8,213 bases of DNA, from assembly GCA_030640725.1 (NCBI GenBank), contig DAOWIV010000207.1, positions 1 to 8,213 of the forward strand, read 5' to 3'. Each line of letters starts with the position of its first letter. Position 1 is the stretch's first letter. This document shows positions 1 through 4,813 of this stretch, one piece after another. This stretch comes from Methanosarcinales archaeon. Lineage in GTDB: Archaea; Halobacteriota; Methanosarcinia; Methanosarcinales; Methanogasteraceae. The translations under genes were made by a program, and so were the position numbers. Under the pieces are notes generated by a model. That model saw only the letters and a list, made by a program, of their open reading frames with translations, was not told the origin of the DNA and did not search any database.

Positions 1-1019
1 GCATCATAGAAACTCATATCAAAGATATCCTCTGCAGTAAGCAGCCTATCGATATACCCGAGCTCATAATCGACCTCTGCAAATTCGATGGTGCAGTTAA
101 GCTCGATGTGCGGATCGCTGATCCATCTACCATCCCACCGTTCGAAGGAATACAGAACTTTACCAGCCTCAAATCCGGTTTTTTCTGCAAATATCTCAGC
201 AGATTCGTTTGGGTTCTCGATCAGATACTCAGTCGCCCTGATATGGATGCGTACGATCTCCTTGACCATGTCCGGGTGATTCTCGATCAGTTCGTCGCTG
301 ACGAGCAGGCAGCAACATGCATGGTCCGGCCACATCTCACCCGAACTTGCAACGCTCCTGCCATTGCCATCGAGTTCGATGATCGCAGGTCCGGGATGTG
401 GCAGAAATACGCCGTCCACCGCTTTTGCTGAAATTGCGGTCATCGCATCTCCCGGTCCCATCGGCACGATCTCGACATCATCGATGCTGACGTTGTTATC
501 CATCAGGAATTTCTTGAGTACGCCATCCTGGATCGATCCCGGCGGAAACGTTGCGATCTTAAGCCCGCGTAGATCGGCTGGCGAGGTGTAATTGTCTGCA
601 ATCTCAGGTCTGAGCACAAGGTCAGATCCCTGTACCTGTACTCCTGCCACGATCTTCGCCTCAAGCCCCTGCGCGATCGCAGTGATCGGTGGTGCGACAC
701 CGACATAAGCGATGTCAAGGTGACCTGCCATCATGGACTGCATCTCAGGCGGACCTGACGGGAACGGATACTCAGTGATCTCTGTGATCCCGAACTCGGC
801 AAGGTCGTCTTTCCACCATCCCTTATCCATCGCGATCATCTCTGCGATCTGGTGTGTGCTTGGCTGGTATCCGATGCGAAGATGTGTTATCTGATCAGCT
901 TCGGTCGTCCCTGCCTCTGTTTCCGGTGCAACTCCATTATCATCCGGTGTTTCATCAACACACCCGGAAAAAGCGGCGAGCGTCAGCACCACTATCAGTA
1001 TTGTTAGTATTCTTTTCAT
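1..1019 (-). CDS. ABC transporter solute-binding lipoprotein, NMT1/SsuA-like (3' end cut by window edge)
   Basis: Extracellular, membrane-anchored binding protein that would deliver a small solute to an ABC importer. The start at 1019 has an AGGAGA Shine-Dalgarno site 5 bases upstream. Residues 1-20 form a lipoprotein signal: Lys-Arg, a hydrophobic run, then the lipobox FSGC with Cys20 as the lipidated residue. An acidic/Thr tether (about 21-43) follows, then the periplasmic-binding fold opening with LRIGYQPS (47-54). Further family-like stretches are MMAGHLDIAYVGVAPP, LRGLKIATFPPGS and a later WPDHACCCLLVSDEL. This layout matches the nitrate/sulfonate/taurine/thiamine-precursor (NMT1, SsuA, TauA) superfamily; the real ligand cannot be read from sequence. 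About 339 codons are visible with no stop, so only the last few residues should be missing. It is third in an operon after the regulator and the unknown lipoprotein. Permease and ATPase genes are not in view and may follow off the left edge. Confidence 0.9.
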   Translation of the reverse strand, partial: MKRILTILIVVLTLAAFSGCVDETPDDNGVAPETEAGTTEADQITHLRIGYQPSTHQIAEMIAMDKGWWKDDLAEFGITEITEYPFPSGPPEMQSMMAGHLDIAYVGVAPPITAIAQGLEAKIVAGVQVQGSDLVLRPEIADNYTSPADLRGLKIATFPPGSIQDGVLKKFLMDNNVSIDDVEIVPMGPGDAMTAISAKAVDGVFLPHPGPAIIELDGNGRSVASSGEMWPDHACCCLLVSDELIENHPDMVKEIVRIHIRATEYLIENPNESAEIFAEKTGFEAGKVLYSFERWDGRWISDPHIELNCTIEFAEVDYELGYIDRLLTAEDIFDMSFYD

Positions 1020-1024
1020 TGTAG

Positions 1025-1030
1025 TCTCCT
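1025..1030 (-). promoter_or_regulatory. Ribosome binding site of the solute-binding protein gene
   Basis: The minus strand reads AGGAGA followed by 5 bases and then ATG at 1019. It lies inside the 24-base gap after the upstream lipoprotein stop. It supports the chosen start and translation from a shared operon mRNA. Confidence 0.7.
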
Positions 1031-1043
1031 GTTCCTTAATATC

Positions 1044-1658
1044 TTAATATCCTGTCATCCGAGCCAGTTCCATGCTTGCCGATTTATCGGATGTCCCTGG
1101 CTCAACGATGAATACAAAGTTACCATTCGACCAGACATAACCGTACCTGATGTCACCGTCCTCTATCGGCGGTGCGGTCCGGACCTCTGTTGCCTCGTGT
1201 CCGTTAAAATTCGCCGTCGCAAATCTGGAAACCGTCCGTGCGGGCGGGTTTTCAAACTTTGACTGGTTCTTGTAGTTCTCAACAGCGTTTGCCGCATTCA
1301 CCGAATCGGTACACTCGATGACGGTTACAGCCGTGTCGGTATGCTCACCGGTAGCAGCATAGATTCCCTGGACTGCATCTACAATCTCGCCAACATCCAG
1401 ACTCCCTGAGACCATCGACGCAGCTTCTTCTATCATGTCCACCGTTTCCGTGTTCTTATCGAGTACGGCTCTCAAAGTGAACGATTCCGGAAGACCGTCT
1501 CTTGGAATCATATCTGCTATGTTCTGCGGCGTTTCAGGTGTCGTTGTGGCAGTCGGCGTTGCCGGTGTCGGTGCTTCTGTGCTGGAATCATCCGGTACGA
1601 TACATGCGGATGCAGCAATCACCACAACCAATACCACTATCAATAGTATGCTCTTCAT
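1044..1658 (-). CDS. Hypothetical archaeal lipoprotein with Thr/Pro-rich tether
   Basis: I do not recognise a named family for this 204-residue protein. Residues 1-19 are a lipoprotein signal peptide (one Lys, a long Ile/Val/Leu run, lipobox ASAC with Cys19), so it should be anchored outside the cytoplasmic membrane. Residues 22-45 are a low-complexity Thr/Pro/Ala/Glu tether. Residues 50-204 look like one compact domain with alternating strands and helices, including GIYAATGEHTDTAVTVIEC (98-116) and a helix rich in Ala/Asn (118-134). It ends with YGYVWSNGNFVFIVEPG (172-188). This resembles secreted proteins where a substrate-exposure domain measures or binds a solute, but that is inference only. 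An AAGGAAG Shine-Dalgarno site sits 7 bases before the ATG and overlaps the end of the regulator gene; the intergenic gap is 3 bases. Placement between a regulator and a solute-binding protein suggests an accessory role in the same uptake or sensing process. Confidence 0.85.
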   Translation of the reverse strand: MKSILLIVVLVVVIAASACIVPDDSSTEAPTPATPTATTTPETPQNIADMIPRDGLPESFTLRAVLDKNTETVDMIEEAASMVSGSLDVGEIVDAVQGIYAATGEHTDTAVTVIECTDSVNAANAVENYKNQSKFENPPARTVSRFATANFNGHEATEVRTAPPIEDGDIRYGYVWSNGNFVFIVEPGTSDKSASMELARMTGY

Positions 1659-1661
1659 AAT

Positions 1662-2660
1662 TCAGCTTCCTTTGTCAGTACTTCTCTCCTGGATGAGTTG
1701 AATAACGTCATCGTGATCGCTGACATTCTCAAGTTCACTCTCTTTGATCAGCACGGTGCCGTCGATGTGCGTGTGCCGACAGCTCCCTTTCACGATGTAC
1801 AGCGACCTTGTACCCGCAACGCAAGAGATACTGCTCATCAGATGGGCATTTCTCACCATCGTCCGATTGTACGTGTTAATCCCGGTCAGCATCGTGTTAT
1901 GCGCGTCATCGTCTGATATGGCGTTAAACGGCGCCTGCTTTGCAGGAAACACGATGAATCCAAGCGGCGCGAGCAGCAGCGAAACCTCGTCCTTATTATC
2001 CATTCGATCATCCCTCTGGTGATCTTTCTGATCATCCCTCTGAGCAGCCCTCGGATCATCTCTCCGGATCTTATCGTCCATAGTTGACGAAAATATCCTG
2101 ACAGGACAGATCAACTCGACATCAAGGATCTCTTCGAGACGGAGCGCCACATCGATCGATGCATCCATCCCCCCACCCTCATATCTGCTGATCGTTCTCC
2201 GTGATATCCCGAGTTTGGTTGCGAGTTCCCCGAGCGAAATCTTTTTTTCGGTGCGGATGCTGCGCAGCCGTTCGCCATCGATGTGGATGCACAGCCCGCC
2301 CGGCGCCGCATAAACCAGCGGCGGGACGCCCTCGATCAGGCAATCGTGCAGTGTAGCAGGATTAATCGAAGGAATGCCGTGTCTGAAGTATGTCACGCCG
2401 TCCTCGAGCATCCGGCTGCGTGACTTGCTTCCGATGATAAGCGGCTTTCCGTTCAATTGATCGGACAGTGATCGTATCTCATGCGCTGCGGCAGCATTCA
2501 GGCTGTCGATGTTTGAGAGCGTGCGGAGCAACAGCAGGCTACGATTGTTCCGCGCAGCCAGATCAAAGCTCCTCGGGCGGGTATTGCACCGATCCGAGAG
2601 CATGAATCCGGCTCTGGTCAAGATTTCGATAACTCGGAGCGTTAACAACTCTTTGTTCAT
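1662..2660 (-). CDS. Archaeal HTH-type (Cro/C1-like) transcriptional regulator
   Basis: 332-residue cytoplasmic DNA-binding protein of the archaeal family typified by Methanocaldococcus MJ1164. Residues 1-125 are the family's N-terminal domain; RPRSFDLAARNNRSLLLLR (28-46) and NIDSLN (50-55) match its typical 'SFD-AR---L--K-L-NID-LN' pattern. Residues 131-185 are a Cro/C1 helix-turn-helix: RLRSIRTEKKISLGELATKL, then GISRRTISRYEGG (151-163) containing the recognition helix. Residues 192-225 are a highly charged Asp/Arg/Gln linker built from 8-residue repeats. Residues 226-332 form the C-terminal domain common to the family. The stop is 3 bases from the downstream lipoprotein start, so it is the first gene of an operon. 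The ATG at 2660 has no Shine-Dalgarno site and lies about 27 bases from a TATA box, suggesting a leaderless mRNA. Its targets are unknown. Autoregulation is plausible because of palindromes around its promoter. Confidence 0.9.
   Translation of the reverse strand: MNKELLTLRVIEILTRAGFMLSDRCNTRPRSFDLAARNNRSLLLLRTLSNIDSLNAAAAHEIRSLSDQLNGKPLIIGSKSRSRMLEDGVTYFRHGIPSINPATLHDCLIEGVPPLVYAAPGGLCIHIDGERLRSIRTEKKISLGELATKLGISRRTISRYEGGGMDASIDVALRLEEILDVELICPVRIFSSTMDDKIRRDDPRAAQRDDQKDHQRDDRMDNKDEVSLLLAPLGFIVFPAKQAPFNAISDDDAHNTMLTGINTYNRTMVRNAHLMSSISCVAGTRSLYIVKGSCRHTHIDGTVLIKESELENVSDHDDVIQLIQERSTDKGS
1666..1672 (-). promoter_or_regulatory. Ribosome binding site of the lipoprotein gene, overlapping the regulator's 3' end
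   Basis: The minus strand reads AAGGAAG, then 7 bases to the ATG at 1658. The site lies within the last codons of the regulator, which fits coupled translation of the two genes. Confidence 0.6.
1995..2066 (-). repeat. Three 24-bp tandem repeats coding an 8-residue charged motif
   Basis: The plus strand has gatcatccctctg at 2006-2018 and again, identically, at 2030-2042. A diverged copy, gatcatctctccg, lies at 2054-2066. Spacing is exactly 24 bases each time. In the regulator they encode residues 199-222 as RRDDPRAA, QRDDQKDH and QRDDRMDN. The block lies between the helix-turn-helix and the C-terminal domain and keeps frame. Confidence 0.85.
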
Positions 2661-2683
2661 CAGGATTTCGTATACCGCACCCT

Positions 2684-2691
2684 GATATAAA
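2684..2691 (-). promoter_or_regulatory. TATA box of the regulator operon
   Basis: The minus strand reads TTTATATC, close to the archaeal TTTATATA consensus. Its centre is about 27 bases upstream of the ATG at 2660. Transcription would start at or within a few bases of the start codon, which fits the absence of a Shine-Dalgarno site there. Confidence 0.6.
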
Positions 2692-2711
2692 GGTTTGCAG
2701 CTACTTACGCA

Positions 2712-2723
2712 GCACCATGGTGC
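2712..2723. promoter_or_regulatory. Candidate operator: perfect 12-bp palindrome upstream of the regulator TATA box
   Basis: gcaccatggtgc is a perfect palindrome ending about 20 bases upstream of the regulator TATA box. A matching half-site, gcacc, occurs again at 2677-2681 between the TATA box and the start codon. Cro/C1-type dimers bind symmetric sites of this size. Assignment to this regulator is inference from position. Confidence 0.45.
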
Positions 2724-2815
2724 GCGGGCAAAACGCAGGTATTTACCAGCACGGCGGTTTCAGGGCTTTAAAAAGCTCATTTTGTGGCGGTGTGAATATA
2801 TGATTTTAATCTTCC

Positions 2816-2827
2816 GTTTCGCGAAAC
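2816..2827. repeat. Perfect 12-bp palindrome downstream of hicA
   Basis: gtttcgcgaaac is perfectly self-complementary and lies 11 bases beyond the hicA stop. It could be a short hairpin at the 3' end of the hicBA mRNA or a protein-binding site. It lacks a following long T tract on the minus strand, so I do not call it a terminator. Confidence 0.5.
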
Positions 2828-2838
2828 CAAAATTATAT

Positions 2839-3063
2839 CTATGTCAAATCGCTCAATTCGTCTTTGCCGATCCCCGCTTGCTTCAAAATCGCAAATAGTG
2901 TTCCTTTCGGCAAATCTTTCTTATGAAGGGGTACTATTACCCGCCTTTTCGTTTCAGGATGGTAATATATGTGGTGACTCCCTTTGACCCGGTCCAGCAC
3001 AAACCCCCGACTCTCCAGAGTCTTAATGATCTTTTTTGGGGTAAGGGAGGGGAGTTTGGACAT
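2839..3063 (-). CDS. hicA: HicA-family toxin (mRNA interferase)
   Basis: 74-residue protein of the HicA/YcfA-like family, small RNases with a double-stranded-RNA-binding-like fold that cut mRNA and arrest translation. The family signature is visible as KIIKTLESRGFVLDRVKGSHH: the helix for residue pairing (11-19), then Gly28-Ser29-His30, where the His of GSH is the catalytic residue. The strand HIYYHPETKRRVIVPLHKK and the terminal helix KGTLFAILKQAGI follow, as in complete members, so the toxin looks intact. It lies 66 bases downstream of its antitoxin, hicB. The start has no Shine-Dalgarno site but lies about 27 bases from its own TATA box, so a leaderless toxin transcript is likely. The pair could act in phage defence, plasmid or island maintenance, or stress response; nothing here tells which. 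Confidence 0.9.
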   Translation of the reverse strand: MSKLPSLTPKKIIKTLESRGFVLDRVKGSHHIYYHPETKRRVIVPLHKKDLPKGTLFAILKQAGIGKDELSDLT

Positions 3064-3086
3064 GTTGAGATTCTATGCTAAACACA

Positions 3087-3094
3087 TATATAAA
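3087..3094 (-). promoter_or_regulatory. TATA box upstream of hicA
   Basis: The minus strand reads TTTATATA, an exact match to the archaeal TATA consensus, centred about 27 bases from the hicA ATG at 3063. Placement predicts a start site within a couple of bases of the start codon. The toxin could therefore be transcribed without its antitoxin. Confidence 0.6.
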
Positions 3095-3105
3095 GAAATG
3101 TCAGA

Positions 3106-3120
3106 CAAAATAAAGTAAAT
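3106..3120 (-). terminator. T-rich tract after hicB, possible weak terminator
   Basis: The minus strand reads ATTTACTTTATTTTG starting 9 bases after the hicB stop. Archaeal RNA polymerase often terminates at T-rich runs without a hairpin. The run here is interrupted, so it may only reduce read-through into hicA. Confidence 0.25.
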
Positions 3121-3129
3121 ACGAGACGG

Positions 3130-3372
3130 TCACGCATATTGAGCCTGAGCTTCTATGTTCAGGATGTACTCCAGCATCCCTTCCGATGTGGGTATCTCCT
3201 CACCATGTTTGGCAAGACTCTCAATATATAGCTCGATAGCCTCCCGCGCCATCTCTATAGACTCATCTATCGTGTCCCCGTAGGTGACACAACCGGGAAG
3301 CGAAGGGACTATCACAGTATAACCTCCTTCTGGCTCCCGTTTAAGCAGGATTCTGTAACTCAATATTTTCAT
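3130..3372 (-). CDS. hicB: HicB-family antitoxin, short form
   Basis: 80-residue antitoxin with the HicB partial RNase-H-like fold that binds and inhibits HicA. Typical features are the first strand LSYRILLKREPEGGYTVIVP (4-23) and the LPGCVTYGDTIDESIEMARE stretch (25-44), with the family's PGC--YGDT pattern leading into the main helix. A short helical tail follows. Longer HicB proteins carry a C-terminal ribbon-helix-helix or HTH domain; this one has none that I can see, so how the operon is autoregulated is unclear. It precedes hicA, the reverse of the E. coli order but common in archaea and cyanobacteria. The gene lies 44 bases after purB and has its own TATA-like element in that gap. No Shine-Dalgarno site is visible before the ATG. 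Confidence 0.88.
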   Translation of the reverse strand: MKILSYRILLKREPEGGYTVIVPSLPGCVTYGDTIDESIEMAREAIELYIESLAKHGEEIPTSEGMLEYILNIEAQAQYA

Positions 3373-3398
3373 TGTAGGTGCCTAATGCTTGCGTGGCG

Positions 3399-3407
3399 TA
3401 ATAAAAA
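3399..3407 (-). promoter_or_regulatory. Probable TATA box of hicB, overlapping the end of the purB transcript
   Basis: The minus strand reads TTTTTATTA, centred about 31 bases from the hicB ATG. It begins 9 bases after the purB stop. The T5 run could also serve as purB's terminator, so the two roles may share one element. Confidence 0.45.
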
Positions 3408-3416
3408 TTCCGCCCC

Positions 3417-4751
3417 TCACACCCGCGTCCGCAGCCTTGCCACAACCGCATCCACCTGCTCCACCGCTGTCCCGATGTAGCTGTACGGATCCAGCGCAGC
3501 CTCGATTTCATCCGCGCCGAGATGCAAAATAACGTCCTCTCGCTTAAGCAGCACGTCTTTAAGACTCATGCCACCCTCGTGCGCCGCAATCGAGCACTCC
3601 CGGATGATGCTGTGCGCTTCCTGCCTGCCAACATGCTCTGCAAGCACGATCATCACGGATTCTGCCATATTAAGCCCACCAAGCAGATCCAGATTCCGCC
3701 GGATATTCTCAGGATAGAATTGTAAACCGCTGATAACCTTCGTTGTCAGGTTGATCAGGTGATCCGTGAGCACACACGCCTCAGGAAAGACAATTCGCTC
3801 GCAGGATGAGTTTGTGAGGTCACGCTCATCCCAGAGCGTGTTATTCATAAGTTCAGGCTCAACCATCGCCCTCACGATCCGTGCAAGCCCGCATACCTGC
3901 TCTGACTTGATCGGATTGCGTTTGTGTGGCATCGTTGAGGATCCGACCTGTTTCTTCCCGAATCCTTCCGCGATCTCAGCGATCTCGCTTCGCTGCAGGT
4001 TTCGCACGGCTGTGCAGATCTTGTCAAGCGTCGTTACTGTGTTTGCCATCCACATCACGAACTCTGCGTACCGGTCACGCTGAACGATCTGGTTTGCGAC
4101 CTCGACTGATCCGATGCCAAGGTATTCCATCGTCTTCTTCTGAATCGTGGTCCCATTCTTGCCAAATGAAGCCTGCGTCCCGACTGCGCCCCCGATCTTA
4201 CCCACCACGAGCCTTGGAGTCAGCTCGTCAAGCCGCGTTATGTGTCGGTCGATTTCGCACGCCCATATCGCAAACCGCAGCCCATAAGTCGTTGGAACCC
4301 CGATCTGCCCGTGCGTGCGCCCGGCGCAGACCGTCTCTTTGTGCGCATCAGCCTGCCTGACAAGGATACCAAGTAAACCGCATAACTTCGCCCGTTGGAT
4401 GCTGATTGCATCACGCATCTGAAGAGCGGTCGCAGTATCAAGAATATCGCTTGATGTCGCACCGAAATGCACCCATTTTCCCGCGTCGCCGCACTGCTCC
4501 GAGATTGCGAGTACGAGCGCCATCATATCGTGCTGTATCTCGTCTTCGATCTCATTTACCCGGTCAAGCGAGACTGCGTGGACCTTTTCTGCGATAACGC
4601 CTGCAACGCCTGCGGGAATCAGTCCCACATCAGCTTCTGCCCGTGCGAGCGCGCTTTCCACGGAAAGTAGCTTTTTAAGGCGGGGCTCCTCGCTCCAGAC
4701 CTGCTTCATCTCCTCTGTCCCGTACCGGTATTCGATTGGATGGACTGCCAT
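3417..4751 (-). CDS. purB: Adenylosuccinate lyase
   Basis: Cytoplasmic enzyme of purine synthesis. It splits fumarate from SAICAR to give AICAR, and from adenylosuccinate to give AMP. The 444 residues match the usual 430-460. Fumarase/aspartase superfamily landmarks are all present, numbered from the Met at 4751: IQHDMMALV around His75, GATSSDILDTA (97-107), the acid His in GRTHGQIG (His147), and the signature loop GSSTMPHKRNP (270-280) with the catalytic serine pair. The C-terminal helix after LGADEIEAALDPYSYIG is intact. The ORF could start three codons earlier at 4760, but MAVHPIEYRYG is the family's normal N-terminus. The 4751 start also fits a TATA-like element 27 bases upstream, so I prefer it. 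It diverges from glnA and reads toward hicB. Confidence 0.96.
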   Translation of the reverse strand: MAVHPIEYRYGTEEMKQVWSEEPRLKKLLSVESALARAEADVGLIPAGVAGVIAEKVHAVSLDRVNEIEDEIQHDMMALVLAISEQCGDAGKWVHFGATSSDILDTATALQMRDAISIQRAKLCGLLGILVRQADAHKETVCAGRTHGQIGVPTTYGLRFAIWACEIDRHITRLDELTPRLVVGKIGGAVGTQASFGKNGTTIQKKTMEYLGIGSVEVANQIVQRDRYAEFVMWMANTVTTLDKICTAVRNLQRSEIAEIAEGFGKKQVGSSTMPHKRNPIKSEQVCGLARIVRAMVEPELMNNTLWDERDLTNSSCERIVFPEACVLTDHLINLTTKVISGLQFYPENIRRNLDLLGGLNMAESVMIVLAEHVGRQEAHSIIRECSIAAHEGGMSLKDVLLKREDVILHLGADEIEAALDPYSYIGTAVEQVDAVVARLRTRV

Positions 4752-4755
4752 TCTT

Positions 4756-4774
4756 CTCATTTATAATGAATGAG
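4756..4774. promoter_or_regulatory. Inverted repeat over the glnA TATA box, candidate operator
   Basis: ctcatt (4756-4761) and aatgag (4769-4774) are perfect complements separated by 7 bases that include the core of the glnA TATA box. A repressor bound here could block glnA and overlap the start of purB. It does not match the GGAA-N6-TTCC or GGTA-N6-TACC operators of the methanogen nitrogen repressor NrpR. Confidence 0.3.
4760..4767 (+). promoter_or_regulatory. TATA box of glnA
   Basis: TTTATAAT, about 50 bases before the ATG at 4814. With the usual 24-26 base offset, transcription would start near 4788 and leave a leader of about 25 bases. Upstream in-frame ATGs at 4736, 4766 and 4778 would then not be in the mRNA, which supports the 4814 start. 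Confidence 0.45.
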
Positions 4775-4782
4775 TTTATGAA
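4775..4782 (-). promoter_or_regulatory. Weak TATA-like element for purB
   Basis: The minus strand reads TTCATAAA, centred about 27 bases from the purB ATG at 4751. The match to consensus is only partial. If used, it would give a leaderless purB transcript. Confidence 0.3.
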
Positions 4783-4813
4783 TATTGCGGTTCATATTCC
4801 AATCGACGATACC

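Larger units (their letters stand above)
2661..2838. other. Non-coding stretch between hicA and the regulator operon
   Basis: I find no convincing gene here. It contains the regulator promoter near 2684-2691 and a perfect palindrome at 2712-2723. It also has a short inverted repeat gctttaaaaagc at 2765-2776 and a second perfect palindrome at 2816-2827. An AT-rich stretch with gaatatatga lies at 2794-2803. All genes on both sides run on the minus strand, so this must hold the end of the hicA transcript and the control region of the regulator operon. Confidence 0.6.

Noticed and set aside
1435..1701. Plus-strand ORF rich in Val/Gly/Ser with a seemingly hydrophobic profile
   Set aside because: It is the complement of the Thr/Pro tether and signal peptide codons of the minus-strand lipoprotein, which explains its composition.
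2738..2747. ggtatttacc as an NrpR-like GGTA/TACC site
   Set aside because: The half-sites are separated by 2 bases instead of 6, and the nearby gene is not a known nitrogen gene.
2765..2776. gctttaaaaagc as a hairpin terminator
   Set aside because: The stem is only 5 bp and AT-rich, and no strong T run follows on the minus strand, where transcription comes from.
2695..2898. Plus-strand ORF of 67 codons crossing the non-coding stretch into hicA
   Set aside because: It runs antisense into hicA, has no promoter or ribosome site, and its predicted protein resembles no family I know.
4789..4800. ggttcatattcc as a possible NrpR nitrogen operator before glnA
   Set aside because: Only GG and CC are symmetric; it does not fit GGAA-N6-TTCC or GGTA-N6-TACC.
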